A DNA stretch of 64,000 bases from Proteiniphilum saccharofermentans (GCF_900095135.1 NZ_LT605205.1:2418001-2482000); one strand, 5' to 3'; counted from the stretch's first letter, positions 53,719-63,728 are shown. Translations and numbers: made by a program. Notes: generated by a model from the letters alone, not told the origin.

Positions 53719-55440
53719 CTGCATGCGAAGCATCCGGGCAAAAAGCCCATTTTGTTTTATAAGTGCTGACGGAGAACCGATTTCGGCTACACGTCCGTTT
53801 TCCAGTACGACGATTTTATCGGCATTGGCTACCGTGCGCATTCGGTGGGCGATGATCAGCACGGTACGGTTCTTGACGAGTTCCGAAATAGCGGCCTGTA
53901 TTTTGGTTTCGTTCTCCGCATCCACAGAAGCAGTTGCCTCGTCCAGCAACACGATGGGCGCATCTTTCAATAACGCCCGGGCAATGGATATACGTTGACG
54001 CTCCCCGCCCGAAAGTGTACTGCCATTTTCACCGATAATCGTACGATATCCATCCGGGAGGTTGTGTACAAAGTCATCGCACTGAGCAGCATGCGCTGCA
54101 CACAATACTTCTCCGTCGCTGGCATCTTTTTTACCGATGCGGATATTGTCCATCACCGATCCATTAAAGAGTACTACATCCTGAAAAACAATCGAATAAT
54201 TTTTCAATAAGGCTTCAGGATCGATAGTAGTGATATCCGTACCACCGAGGGTGATGGTGCCGCTGTTTACATCCCAGAAGCGGGCAGCCAGTTTGGCCGC
54301 TGTACTTTTACCGCCGCCCGAAGGACCGATCAATGCTGTCACTTCTCCCTGACGGGCTTCAAACGAGACATCGTGCAACACTTTTTCCTCATCGTCTTTA
54401 TAAGAAAAACCGACATGGTCGAAACGAATGGTATAATCGTCCACATAATAACCAGCGGTTCCGGTTTGTACAGGCAGATTCATAATTTCGTTCATCCGGT
54501 TGATACGAATATCGAGAAAGAACAGTACTGCTCCATGTTCCAATGCGTTGAGCAACGGATTAAAGATCACGGAAGAGAGGATCAGGAAGAACAGGTATGT
54601 CAGGAAATTTACCTTACCGGCAAGCAACAAGGTCGTCCCGACCAGTATCAGCGTGGGTATTCCCAACTTGATAAGGGCGTGCACGGTGTTAATGATCACC
54701 CCGATAAGTAACTCTCCTTTGATTTGCCCTTTCTCAAACCGCTCTTGCTCATTCGACAGCTCATGAAGATATATTTCTTCCTGTCCGTATGACTTGATCT
54801 CCTGGATTTGCTGAATCCCTTCCTGAATTTTCTCGGTAACCGCACGTTTTTGCAAATAACTTGTCTGATGCTCTCTCATCTGCATCTTCTTGGTGATCCA
54901 GAGAACGGTCAAGGCTACGGGAACGACCCAGAAGACGGCGAGTGCCAGTTGCCAATTCATAAAGCCGAGCCCGATCATCGCCAATATCAACGTGACAAAT
55001 GAACCCACTAATTGCGGAACAGCATGTGAAAAGGTATGTTCCAGGTCGGTAGCATCCTGCATGACCGTTGAGGTAAGATCGGACAGGTTTTTCTCCCCGA
55101 AATAAGAAAGCGGCAGTTTACGTAGTTTTTCGGCAAGCGAGATACGGCGTACGGCGCTTTCGTTATACACATTCACATAGGTGTTTTCATATTGAAAACG
55201 GGTAATGACATAAATGATCCCGATAGCCATTATACTGAAGACAATATATTCCCATATAGAAGTCGTCACTACCTCCTTCCCATACAAATAGGGTGACAAG
55301 AAATGTTGCAGGAAAAGATATACCAAAATTACCGGCAGCATGAATGAAAAGTTCTGCAAAGTAGTCCATAATACTCCTTTGATAAAATCCCGGGCACCCT
55401 GTTCGCTCATGGCGAACCGTTTTTGTATATATTTAAGCAT
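53680..55440 (-). CDS. ABC exporter half-transporter (second of a pair)
   Basis: A fused membrane and ATPase protein of 586 residues: six helices (about 20-320), then Walker A GPSGGGKSTAAK (about 375), signature LSGGERQRISIARAL and Walker B IVLLDEATASVD. It overlaps the preceding half-transporter gene by eight bases, so the two probably form a heterodimer. Such pairs beside iron regulators resemble siderophore or metal-complex carriers such as IrtAB; the link is inference. Its 3' end overlaps the DtxR gene on the other strand. Confidence 0.9.
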   Translation of the reverse strand: MLKYIQKRFAMSEQGARDFIKGVLWTTLQNFSFMLPVILVYLFLQHFLSPYLYGKEVVTTSIWEYIVFSIMAIGIIYVITRFQYENTYVNVYNESAVRRISLAEKLRKLPLSYFGEKNLSDLTSTVMQDATDLEHTFSHAVPQLVGSFVTLILAMIGLGFMNWQLALAVFWVVPVALTVLWITKKMQMREHQTSYLQKRAVTEKIQEGIQQIQEIKSYGQEEIYLHELSNEQERFEKGQIKGELLIGVIINTVHALIKLGIPTLILVGTTLLLAGKVNFLTYLFFLILSSVIFNPLLNALEHGAVLFFLDIRINRMNEIMNLPVQTGTAGYYVDDYTIRFDHVGFSYKDDEEKVLHDVSFEARQGEVTALIGPSGGGKSTAAKLAARFWDVNSGTITLGGTDITTIDPEALLKNYSIVFQDVVLFNGSVMDNIRIGKKDASDGEVLCAAHAAQCDDFVHNLPDGYRTIIGENGSTLSGGERQRISIARALLKDAPIVLLDEATASVDAENETKIQAAISELVKNRTVLIIAHRMRTVANADKIVVLENGRVAEIGSPSALIKQNGLFARMLRMQSTDVPRERDISV

Positions 55441-57232
55441 ATTTTGTTGTCTTTCTAATGTCCCATTGGACTGATTGTTGATATTCGTTCCACATACGGC
55501 GGTAAAGTCCCTTCTTTTGAAACAATTGGGAATGTGTTCCCTTTTCGATAATGCGGCCTTGCTCCATCACCACGATGGTGTCGGCATCTGTCACCGAGGT
55601 GAGGCGATGAGCGATCATCACTACCGTCTTGCCGTGCATGAGACGACGTAACGCCTGCTGTATCTCCTGTTCGTTTTCGGGATCGGCAAAAGCGGTAGCT
55701 TCGTCGAGAAGCAGGATAGGAGCATCTTTCAGGAAGGCTCTTGCCAAAGCAATACGTTGCTGTTCACCACCTGAAAGATAAATACCTTCCGTCCCTATTT
55801 TTGTATCAAGACCAGCTGGCAGCTTGTCGATGATCTCGCGGCATTGCGCCAGTTCGATAGCCCTGTCGATATCGGCAGGTACTGCATCAGGATTGCCATA
55901 GAGAATATTATCCCGGATGGAGGTTTTAAAGAGTTCGGTGTTTTGAAAAACGAACGATATATGTTTCATTAGTTCTTCAGGATGGATCTGTTTTACATTG
56001 ACGCCACCGATAGATATCACACCGCGGCCGGTATCCCAGAAACGGGCAATAAGGCGTGCCAGGGTCGTCTTCCCGCTTCCGGAAGCACCTACCAGCGCAA
56101 CAGTCTTCCCCTGCGGAATAATCAGATCAATATGGGAGAGTGCATCTTTCGACGCCCCGTCGTAACGGAAAGAAACATCGGTAAAACGGATATCGTAAAT
56201 GGCCGGCATGGGCGTCGACGGCCGCGGGGTCACAAGCTGCTGTTTTTCGTCCGTCATCGCTTCGATCCGCTTTACAGCTTCACCGGCCTGGCGATAACCA
56301 TCGATAACGTACATCAACTTCATGATGCATTGCCCGAAAAAAGGTGTGATAAGCACGTAGAAAATCAGATTCAACGACACCTGTTGCCAGTTACCACCGA
56401 TAAATATCAGAATAATTGCCAGGGGAACGAGCAGAAAAGCAAATCCGTTAATGGCTACGGTATAGACCGACATCGATTTCTTCATGGATGCGGAGTATTC
56501 CTTCACCCATTTGTTGTAATCCATGATACTATCATAAAACCGCTTAAACGAATAGACCGTTTGCTGGAACACTTTTACCACGGGAATTCCGCGTACATAT
56601 TCCACTGCTTCGGCATTCATCGCTTCAAGCGAGGTCATATATTGCCGCATGGTGGCAGCATAGTTCTTCCCCATCATCAGATAAAACTGTGCGAAAGCAA
56701 TCACCAGCGGGATCAGGCAGGCAAGCCCCAGACGCCAATCGAAGACGAACATCAATATGAGCGTGGTGACAAACACCGTTATGCCTCCGGCCAGGTCAGG
56801 CATCTGATGTGCAACAAATGTGTGAATAATGCCCGCATTATCATCAATCACTTTCCGCATCTTTCCGGTACTGTTCTTTGTGAAAAAGCCCAACGGCATG
56901 TGCACTGCTTTTTGCATAGCCGAATAACGCAGATTGCGCTCAAGGCGGAAAGCAGCCAGATGCGATAACATCAGCGAGGTAAAATAAAGCAGAATAAAGA
57001 GGATGGAAAAACCGAAGGCCCACCAGGCATAACGGACAATTTCATTACCCGAAGCGGAGGCTCCTTGCGTGAATAACAGGCGGATGATCAACCATACGCA
57101 AACGAACGGTATCATCCCTATCAGGTTTCCCAAGACCGAGAGCACGATGGAAAATGGCATCAGCCCACCTTTCTTTCCTATATGGCTTCTCAACAGGTTG
57201 AATGTGGATGTTTTTTGTCTCATAGGCAGCAT
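55433..57232 (-). CDS. ABC exporter half-transporter (first of a pair)
   Basis: A 599-residue half-transporter with six helices (about 20-310), Walker A GASGSGKTTLAR (about 375), signature LSGGEQQRIALARAF and Walker B ILLLDEATAFADPENE. Both nucleotide sites of the pair look canonical. The start MLPMRQKTS is chosen because a TAATTTTG promoter element (57250-57257) lies inside any longer form; the Met three codons on is also possible. It leads the two-gene unit with the following ABC gene. Confidence 0.9.
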   Translation of the reverse strand: MLPMRQKTSTFNLLRSHIGKKGGLMPFSIVLSVLGNLIGMIPFVCVWLIIRLLFTQGASASGNEIVRYAWWAFGFSILFILLYFTSLMLSHLAAFRLERNLRYSAMQKAVHMPLGFFTKNSTGKMRKVIDDNAGIIHTFVAHQMPDLAGGITVFVTTLILMFVFDWRLGLACLIPLVIAFAQFYLMMGKNYAATMRQYMTSLEAMNAEAVEYVRGIPVVKVFQQTVYSFKRFYDSIMDYNKWVKEYSASMKKSMSVYTVAINGFAFLLVPLAIILIFIGGNWQQVSLNLIFYVLITPFFGQCIMKLMYVIDGYRQAGEAVKRIEAMTDEKQQLVTPRPSTPMPAIYDIRFTDVSFRYDGASKDALSHIDLIIPQGKTVALVGASGSGKTTLARLIARFWDTGRGVISIGGVNVKQIHPEELMKHISFVFQNTELFKTSIRDNILYGNPDAVPADIDRAIELAQCREIIDKLPAGLDTKIGTEGIYLSGGEQQRIALARAFLKDAPILLLDEATAFADPENEQEIQQALRRLMHGKTVVMIAHRLTSVTDADTIVVMEQGRIIEKGTHSQLFQKKGLYRRMWNEYQQSVQWDIRKTTKYA

Positions 57233-57351
57233 TGTGTTTACATTTTTCACAAAATTACTGCCTCTGAACATTCATTTCAATCCCTCAAAATTGGGATTTT
57301 CTTAAAAAAATGCCATCATTTATAGGGAGTCTCATGGTAGGTAATTTGGTT

Positions 57352-58803
57352 TCAAATATTGTGATCTACGGATAATAAAAACTGCTCAATGGCTCCTCTG
57401 ACCTGGGGGCGGGTGCCGTTGAATTTATTTACCATCACGGCAAATGCGTATTTCTTATTGCCATCGATCAGATAACCGGCAAAACATTGTACTCCGCCAA
57501 TACTACCGCTTTTAGCAACAACTTTACCGGTTAGCTTCGTATTCCGGAGGAAACTCCGGAGCGTACCCTCCTGCCCTGCCTTTGGCAGCGAGTTGAAAAA
57601 TACTGTGGAATGACTGCTTCTATTGTACATATATACCAACAGGTCGGTCAGAAATTGTGCACTTACTGCGTTTTGTGGAGCCAGCCCACAACCGTCAAAC
57701 ATCTGCAATGAGGAGGTTGAAATCCCTCTTTCTTTCCAAAACTCTTCTGTATATTCGATTCCGGCCTCTAACGGATCAGTATATATATCACCTTTGTTAT
57801 AACGCCCCATGGTACGGATAAGGTGCTCCGCATAGTGGTTGTTACTCTCCACATTTATCTCCCGGATAATATCCTTCATGGGACGCGATACTTGTGTAAA
57901 TATCACCTTTCCGACACGATAGGGAGTTGACTTCCGGTCTGTCGCACAAATTTCCGAAAGATAATCATTACGCGCCGTTTCCACATTTCCTATCTGGAAA
58001 CCGACACGGGAAAGATAATCAGCCAACGTTTGTCCTAACAACAACCCCGGATCGGGGATATCTCCTTTAATACTGAATTCTGTCCTGCCTGCAGGAATAT
58101 TCCCCCGCACCGCCCTATCGTACGAGAAAGGCTCACCATAGATATATCCGTTATCGCTCCCGGTACTATTCAAAGAAAGCGAATTCTGAAAGGTTAGTCC
58201 CTTAATTTCCGGCTCTGTACGCAGGATACGAGGACAACTATTTCTGTCAGTCGTATTAAAAAACAAGCGATAGCTATTGTCAAAAATACTGATACCATAA
58301 GCGCCTGCAGCATAATAATTTCCTATATCTATCCATGTCCATCCGGGCGCGACACCATCATAACCGAACAGATTATCCACGACATAAATGGTATACTCCT
58401 TGTCTTTAGGAAGTACTTTGGCGAGTGCTTCGGTACCATTGATAAAAAAGGCATTCCGATTTTCCCCGAAGGCTTCACTACCCAGTGTGGGATCGCCGGA
58501 GCCAAACACCAGGATACGTGACGGGTCATTGGCATCAAGCCCCGCTTCGGTCTTATAACGGTAATTATCTCCGAAAGTTTCCAACGCCGTAGCGGTGGTA
58601 AGCAGTTTTAGTGTCGATGCCGGTGTAAGTGATTTTTCCGCGTCGTGTGAAACAATATGTTGACCGCTCTTCAGTTCCACGACGGAGACCCCTACCGAAG
58701 CATGCTTCAGTGAGGGATGATTAATAAAACGCTGCAGCGCTGTCTGTGAATAGCCAAACCCGGTTCCCAAAAGGATAATTGTAGCAAGAAAATATCTTAT
58801 CAT
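57352..58803 (-). CDS. dacB: D-alanyl-D-alanine carboxypeptidase/endopeptidase (PBP4)
   Basis: A periplasmic low-molecular-mass penicillin-binding protein that trims or splits peptidoglycan cross-links. A signal peptide (MIRYFLATIILLGTGFGYS) is followed by the SxxK motif in TPASTLKLLTTAT (about residue 63), SxN in VESNNHYAEHLI (about 320) and KSG in VVAKSGSIGGVQ (about 435). The large insert between SxxK and SxN and the length of 483 are typical of class C PBP4. A TATATTTG element lies at 58870-58877. Confidence 0.94.
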   Translation of the reverse strand: MIRYFLATIILLGTGFGYSQTALQRFINHPSLKHASVGVSVVELKSGQHIVSHDAEKSLTPASTLKLLTTATALETFGDNYRYKTEAGLDANDPSRILVFGSGDPTLGSEAFGENRNAFFINGTEALAKVLPKDKEYTIYVVDNLFGYDGVAPGWTWIDIGNYYAAGAYGISIFDNSYRLFFNTTDRNSCPRILRTEPEIKGLTFQNSLSLNSTGSDNGYIYGEPFSYDRAVRGNIPAGRTEFSIKGDIPDPGLLLGQTLADYLSRVGFQIGNVETARNDYLSEICATDRKSTPYRVGKVIFTQVSRPMKDIIREINVESNNHYAEHLIRTMGRYNKGDIYTDPLEAGIEYTEEFWKERGISTSSLQMFDGCGLAPQNAVSAQFLTDLLVYMYNRSSHSTVFFNSLPKAGQEGTLRSFLRNTKLTGKVVAKSGSIGGVQCFAGYLIDGNKKYAFAVMVNKFNGTRPQVRGAIEQFLLSVDHNI

Positions 58804-58924
58804 GATTCAGTAGTATTATTGTCAGTACAACGTGAATATCGGGTGCAGGTAATTTATACACGTGAATTACAAATATAATGAATAATCCGGAAGAATATTG
58901 ATCCCGGTCGGAAAATTAGAGAGA

Positions 58925-58958
58925 AATAAAAAAGGATGACCCTGGTAGAGAGTCATCC
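58925..58958 (-). terminator. Rho-independent terminator of the porin-like gene
   Basis: On the minus strand, GGATGAC and GTCATCC form a 7-bp stem around 11 bases, followed by TTTTTTATTT. Confidence 0.8.
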
Positions 58959-58997
58959 TAATTGATAATCTATTTATAATTATTTTTTGGGCTATGG

Positions 58998-59624
58998 TTA
59001 GAATTTATAACCCACAGAAAGGTAAGCGTTCTGGTTTTTGATATTTCCGTCGGAGACATTGGAGATATTCACTAATCCCATATCCCAGCCCAGATCTATC
59101 AGAATAGGACCAAATTCGGCACCCACACCGAGACCTAAACCGGCATCGAACGGTTTGAGTAATTTGTCGTCTCCGAACACATTTTCTCCGTCACGTTCAG
59201 CAGAACCATTTCCTGATGATACTTTAAACTTTGTTTTTCCTCCTACTCCATAAGCAGCATAGGGGCCTGCATGAAAAACAATGCGGGTTCCGGGGGAAAC
59301 ATCCAGTTTATACGCATAATGAACGGGCAGTTGCAGATACATCGGGTTAACTGAAATTTCTCCGGATACCGATCCGAGGGAGCCTTCATATTTCGCCCCT
59401 TTGGTTGTGAAGAACAATCCCGTTTGGATAGCACTGTTGTACATAAATTCATAATCAGCCGCCAAACCTATGTGGAATCCAACCTTTGCATTTCTGTCGT
59501 CCAATTCGTCACCATAGAAGTTCGACATGTTCACACCACCTTTTACTCCAAGGTTTACCTGGGCACTCGCTGCCGTTACCATGATAAGCATCGCCGCGAT
59601 CAGCGAAAATTTCATTTTTCTCAT
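58998..59624 (-). CDS. Outer membrane beta-barrel protein (porin-family, OmpA-barrel-like)
   Basis: The 208 residues comprise a signal peptide (MRKMKFSLIAAMLIMVTAASA) and an eight-strand barrel: VNLGVKGGVNMSNFYGD, a central HVGLAADYEFMY-like strand, and the terminal NAYLSVGYKF with an aromatic last residue. It fits the Bacteroidota outer membrane beta-barrel (OMP_b-brl_2) family. No ligand is known. It is monocistronic with its own terminator. Confidence 0.88.
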   Translation of the reverse strand: MRKMKFSLIAAMLIMVTAASAQVNLGVKGGVNMSNFYGDELDDRNAKVGFHIGLAADYEFMYNSAIQTGLFFTTKGAKYEGSLGSVSGEISVNPMYLQLPVHYAYKLDVSPGTRIVFHAGPYAAYGVGGKTKFKVSSGNGSAERDGENVFGDDKLLKPFDAGLGLGVGAEFGPILIDLGWDMGLVNISNVSDGNIKNQNAYLSVGYKF

Positions 59625-59797
59625 AATTTCGTTCTTTTAGTTAAAAATTTAGTTTGTTTGAAGATTATGTCTTCATTTGCATTCAGACCACTTCTTACGG
59701 AAATAGTTTAAAGTTGTAGTTACAACACCCGGCAGCCTGATATTGTTTTACCTTTCATATTTATTCATTATTTTTGCTATGTAGACGAGCAAATATG

Positions 59798-60442
59798 ATG
59801 GACTATATAGAGATTACCCCACAAAAAGAACTATCATCGTTTATAAAATGCTTTTGGGAATACAAAAGTAAGGGGAAGGACATTCACCATACTATTTTCC
59901 CGAATGGATGTTTTGAACTTATCATGGTATTTGAAAAGTGGGAATTAGCCTCTGAGTACATTTTTAATAGAGAAATCAGTTCTATTCTGGATTCTATTTT
60001 ACTATTAAACCCCAACTTTTGGGGATTGAAGGAATTAGATTCTTTACCGTTCAGTGACAGAACAATAGAAATTGGCAAAAAATTATCCAGGATAATCCGG
60101 GAAAAAGAGATTGACCAAGAGAAGCAGCTATTACTAACTACAGTATATACCCCCGATTTGAATGTGGAAGAAGTGGCCAACATAACTCACTGGGATAGAA
60201 GAAGAATTAACCGCTATTTCAACAAACAATTCGGACTTTCGTCAAAAACCTTTCTAAATATAATCCGGTTGAGAAGCTCTTTTGAATCTATCAAAGAGAG
60301 CACTTTATATCCCGATTTAAATTATTACGATCAATCCCACTATATTAAGGAGACCAAAAAATATACGGGAGAGTCTCCTAAGAAACTGTTAAAAAACGAG
60401 GATGACCGTTTTTTACAATTCTCAGTGAACCGAAAACCTTAA
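59798..60442 (+). CDS. AraC-family transcriptional regulator, possibly with an internal deletion
   Basis: The N-terminal part (MDYIEITPQKELSSFIKCFW) is of the DUF6597 type and the C-terminal part has two helix-turn-helix units (NVEEVANITHWDRRRINRYF and YYDQSHYIKETKKYTGESP). The 214 residues are short for the family, and the join FEKWELASEYIF suggests that about 45 residues of the sensor domain are missing in frame. The start is placed after the TATTTTTG element at 59769-59776. It precedes a membrane-protein gene by 29 bases and may control it. Confidence 0.8.
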   Translation: MDYIEITPQKELSSFIKCFWEYKSKGKDIHHTIFPNGCFELIMVFEKWELASEYIFNREISSILDSILLLNPNFWGLKELDSLPFSDRTIEIGKKLSRIIREKEIDQEKQLLLTTVYTPDLNVEEVANITHWDRRRINRYFNKQFGLSSKTFLNIIRLRSSFESIKESTLYPDLNYYDQSHYIKETKKYTGESPKKLLKNEDDRFLQFSVNRKP

Positions 60443-60471
60443 TTTTGCCATGAACTTAACAGATTAATAAA

Positions 60472-61275
60472 ATGAGAAAATTGGAACATATCTCAAGGAA
60501 ATGGTGGTTTTTTGTCGTCTTAGTGGCATCACAATCCTTATTGATGCCGTATGCAAGTAAGAATTTTCAACCGGGCGCCATTAGTAGTATTATTTACACT
60601 ACACTTCAAAATTCACTTCAGATGGGATTCGGCAATTACAATATCTATTTCCAAGCTTTATCCCTTTTAACCTTAGTCCTGCTGGTTATACTGAAAAACA
60701 GGATGAAACTTATCTTCAATATATATGTTGCAGTCAGTTATATCCTTTTTGCTTTTATCCAAAATATAGCTGTGACAGAACGATATGGACTAAGCATAGT
60801 GACCGTGAATGTGATAATGTTTCTTTTCGTAGCCTACGTGTGGATATTGGAAACATTTCAATCGAAAAACGATTACTCATTTTCACACTTTAAATGGAAA
60901 TATAGTTGGATGATACCCCTCGCGTTATTTGCATATTGGTGTCCTCTTTCACCCAATGGAATCAATTTGAATCCGTTGCATTTTTTCCATATAAATTCAG
61001 CAACCGCTTTCTGTTTGACGACACCATTATTTCTCACCATTATGACGCTGAATATCCCGAATATAAATGTTGTTACTTATCGCATCACAGCACTTATCGG
61101 GGTAATTATAGGTCTCTACAATATGGTTTCATTCCTCAATCCTTCTACTGTGTTCCTGGGAGTTTTACATATACCTCTACTTGCTATTTCTTTGTACTGC
61201 ACCATATTGAGTTATAAGATTGGCAGAAACAAAAATAGTGCCGGCAGGACGCTTCCATCGGCAGATCACACATAA
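60472..61275 (+). CDS. Integral membrane protein, function unknown
   Basis: The 267 residues form about eight hydrophobic helices after a short basic N-terminus (MRKLEHISRKWW). No transporter or enzyme motif is recognised. It lies directly behind the AraC regulator on the same strand, and its stop region overlaps the converging M16 peptidase gene by 10 bases. The lower GC of this pair compared with neighbours hints at acquisition. Confidence 0.7.
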   Translation: MRKLEHISRKWWFFVVLVASQSLLMPYASKNFQPGAISSIIYTTLQNSLQMGFGNYNIYFQALSLLTLVLLVILKNRMKLIFNIYVAVSYILFAFIQNIAVTERYGLSIVTVNVIMFLFVAYVWILETFQSKNDYSFSHFKWKYSWMIPLALFAYWCPLSPNGINLNPLHFFHINSATAFCLTTPLFLTIMTLNIPNINVVTYRITALIGVIIGLYNMVSFLNPSTVFLGVLHIPLLAISLYCTILSYKIGRNKNSAGRTLPSADHT

Positions 61276-62492
61276 CTCAACTGAAAAGGAGATGTTGAGA
61301 ATATTTCGTTGGCTACTCTTTTGATTTCCTGTTGTGTGATCCCGTCGATCCGGGAATAGACCTCGTTCAACGGGGTGTAGCGGTTAAAATGCAGAAAAGC
61401 TTTTCCCATTCCCAACGTATTGTTTTCATGATTTTCCGCAGCAATACCCATCTGCCCCTTCCACTGCCGTTTGGTCCGCATTAATTGTGTAGGAGTTAAT
61501 TCAGTCTGCATGATTTTCTCAATTTCTTTGTTGATAAGTCTCAGGCATCTTTCCCTGAATTTCGGATCGGAAGCAAAGTAGATGGTGAACAGGCCGGTAT
61601 CGGAGTACAATGTCAGATTTGATTCCACATGATAGACCAATCCGTGTTTTTCCCTGAGTGAAACATTGAGCCGGCTGTTGAGGCTTCCTCCACCCAGTAT
61701 ATGATTGATCATATACAATACATATTTATCCGGATGATACATATTGAATGTACGCCATCCCATCACGACATGCGACTGGGATGTATCTTTTTGCATCTCC
61801 GTCTTTTCGGGAACCAGGATAGCCGGGGATATACGCTGCTTAAGGGGTAATGCTTCATTCGACGGATTTGATGCAGACGAAAAATACTTTTCGGCCATCC
61901 GGATAACTTTTGAAAAAGAGGTTTTTCCGAAAGAAAAAAAGACCATATTATCCGGACGATACTGTCTCTCAACGAAACGCTTCATGTTCCCGCTATTGAA
62001 TGATTGCAGTGTTTCAGGATCGCCCAGTATGTAGTGCCCCAAATCGTGGCCGGCAAACACCAGATTCTCAAAATCATCATATATCAGTTCCGAAGGTGAG
62101 TCTTCATATGAAAGAATTTCATCGATGATCACTTCCCGTTCCCTTTCGATCTGCCGGTCGGAAAACCGGGAGTGAAAAACAATATCATTCAACAGTTCCA
62201 TGGTACGGGGTAAATATTCTTCCGGAAATGCGGCGTACACAAACGTCTCTTCCTTGGAAGTGTAAGCATTAAGCTCTCCTCCTATATTCTCCATCCGGTC
62301 GACAACATGATGGGCCCTACGCTTCTCCGTACCTTTGAAGAGCATATGTTCCACAAAATGGGCCATACCCTGCTCAGCAGGAAATTCATCACGGGTTCCA
62401 CTATTTACCGCAATCCCGCAATAGGATATGTCGGATGGAAAAGAACGGTGAATGATGCGTAAACCATTCGATAAAGTATGAGTATGTGTCAT
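61266..62492 (-). CDS. M16-family zinc peptidase (processing-protease like)
   Basis: A 408-residue metalloprotease of the pitrilysin fold. The inverted zinc motif HxxEH is in AHFVEHMLFKG (about residue 47), with the third ligand Glu in the helix region about 75 residues later (EREVIIDEILSYED). The C-terminal half is the usual inactive repeat. It has no signal peptide. It follows the hydroxyacid dehydrogenase gene by 10 bases and is probably cotranscribed. Confidence 0.92.
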   Translation of the reverse strand: MTHTHTLSNGLRIIHRSFPSDISYCGIAVNSGTRDEFPAEQGMAHFVEHMLFKGTEKRRAHHVVDRMENIGGELNAYTSKEETFVYAAFPEEYLPRTMELLNDIVFHSRFSDRQIEREREVIIDEILSYEDSPSELIYDDFENLVFAGHDLGHYILGDPETLQSFNSGNMKRFVERQYRPDNMVFFSFGKTSFSKVIRMAEKYFSSASNPSNEALPLKQRISPAILVPEKTEMQKDTSQSHVVMGWRTFNMYHPDKYVLYMINHILGGGSLNSRLNVSLREKHGLVYHVESNLTLYSDTGLFTIYFASDPKFRERCLRLINKEIEKIMQTELTPTQLMRTKRQWKGQMGIAAENHENNTLGMGKAFLHFNRYTPLNEVYSRIDGITQQEIKRVANEIFSTSPFQLSYV

Positions 62493-62502
62493 TATAAAAA
62501 AA

Positions 62503-63459
62503 TCAATTCACCCGTGATACGGAATAGGTACCTTCATAAAATCCCACAATGTTCTGCGTCATCTCAATCGACATATTGATTCGATCCTCTATGGTTCTGG
62601 TTGCGGCGTGGGGAGCAAGCACCACATTATCGAGTTCCAGTAATTCCGGTAAAATATGTGGTTCATTCTCGAACACATCCAGTCCTGCAGCCCAGATTTT
62701 GCTTTCTTTCAACGCTTTTGCCAGTGCTTTCTCATCTACCATACTGCCACGGGCCGTATTGATAAATACTGCTGAAGGTTTCATCATATTTAATTGTTCC
62801 GCGGCAATCATGTGGTGCGTTTGAGGTGTATACGGCGCATTCAGCGAAATATAATCAGCCGTTCTCAATAGCTCCTCAAATGTCACATACCGGGCATTAT
62901 ATTGTTGTTCGATAGCTTTATCCAGCCTATTCCTGTTATGGTAAATAATCCCCATACCCGATGCCACGGCACGACGCGCCAACGATTGTCCGATACGTCC
63001 CATACCAATAATACCCAACGTTTTTCCATATACCGGCATGCCTCCCTCAGCATAAACGCCCCAGCTTACACCTTCAGGGGTGCGTAATTTACGATCGTAA
63101 TAGCCAATACGGCGACCGGCAGCCAGCAAAAGTGCAAAAGCAAATTCAGCTGTAGGCTCACGCGTACTGTTAGGAATATTGGTGACCACAATTCCTTTTT
63201 TTGTAGCGTAATCCACATCGATATTGTTGAATCCCACTCCGAAATTAGAAATCAGTTCTAATTTTACGGCTCTGTCCATAATTTCCCTGTCAGTATAAAA
63301 ACTAAAATTAGGGACAAGAACCTCGTAATCAGGGATCATTTCCAGCACCTCCTCTTTGGTGAAATATGATCTCTCGGTAGGAAGTGTAACATCATACTCT
63401 CCTTCCAAGGTTTTCAACCCTTCCGGCTTCAAACGATACGTAATCAATACTTTTTTCAT
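62503..63459 (-). CDS. D-isomer-specific 2-hydroxyacid dehydrogenase
   Basis: An NAD(P)-dependent dehydrogenase of 318 residues. The Rossmann motif is LGIIGMGRIGQSLARRA (about 147-163) and the catalytic Arg, Glu and His are in INTARGSMVDE (about 233), DVFENEPHI (about 262) and LAPHAATRT (about 281). The sequence is close to glyoxylate/hydroxypyruvate reductases, but phosphoglycerate dehydrogenase-like or lactate-type use cannot be excluded. It begins next to a heptad repeat block and leads the pair with the M16 peptidase. Confidence 0.9.
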   Translation of the reverse strand: MKKVLITYRLKPEGLKTLEGEYDVTLPTERSYFTKEEVLEMIPDYEVLVPNFSFYTDREIMDRAVKLELISNFGVGFNNIDVDYATKKGIVVTNIPNSTREPTAEFAFALLLAAGRRIGYYDRKLRTPEGVSWGVYAEGGMPVYGKTLGIIGMGRIGQSLARRAVASGMGIIYHNRNRLDKAIEQQYNARYVTFEELLRTADYISLNAPYTPQTHHMIAAEQLNMMKPSAVFINTARGSMVDEKALAKALKESKIWAAGLDVFENEPHILPELLELDNVVLAPHAATRTIEDRINMSIEMTQNIVGFYEGTYSVSRVN

Positions 63460-63462
63460 AAG

Positions 63463-63511
63463 AATTACGGATTATGAGATACTAAATTACTAATTAATTG
63501 TCAATTAAATA
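63463..63511. repeat. Heptad repeat block before the hydroxyacid dehydrogenase gene
   Basis: Seven in-phase 7-mers: AATTACG, GATTATG, AGATACT, AAATTAC, TAATTAA, TTGTCAA, TTAAATA. It begins four bases upstream of the start codon. Confidence 0.6.
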
Positions 63512-63518
63512 AGTATAA

Positions 63519-63544
63519 CAAAAAAAACGAGCCTTTCGACCCGT
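63519..63544 (-). terminator. Terminator of the tRNA-Asn genes
   Basis: On the minus strand ACGGGTC pairs with GGCTCGT (two wobble pairs) around GAAAG, followed by eight T. Confidence 0.7.
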
Positions 63545-63551
63545 TTCTCCG

Positions 63552-63625
63552 CTCTTCCTCTTGGACTTGAACCAAGGACCCTCTGATTAACAGTCAGATG
63601 CTCTAACCAACTGAGCTAAGGAAGA
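63552..63625 (-). tRNA. tRNA-Asn (anticodon GTT), copy 2
   Basis: The cloverleaf on the minus strand has acceptor TCTTCCT/AGGAAGA, D stem GCTC/GAGC, anticodon stem TCTGA/TCAGA with loop CTGTTAA, and T stem CTTGG/CCAAG. The discriminator is G and CCA is not encoded. It is identical to the copy upstream. Confidence 0.96.
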
Positions 63626-63654
63626 ATATTTACCTTTAAAACTTAACCTTTCTG

Positions 63655-63728
63655 CTCTTCCTCTTGGACTTGAACCAAGGACCCTCTGATTAACAGTCAG
63701 ATGCTCTAACCAACTGAGCTAAGGAAGA
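63655..63728 (-). tRNA. tRNA-Asn (anticodon GTT), copy 1
   Basis: Same 74-base sequence and cloverleaf as the copy at 63552-63625, with a repeat period of 103 bases that includes a few flanking bases. A TACTTTTG promoter element lies at 63754-63761. Confidence 0.96.

Noticed and set aside
55982-56968. 328-codon plus-strand frame opposite an ABC exporter gene
   Set aside because: Antisense shadow of a complete ABC half-transporter.
63552-63728. Tandem tRNA-Asn genes as an integration site
   Set aside because: Both copies are complete and no integrase or element boundary is near; a simple tandem duplication explains them.
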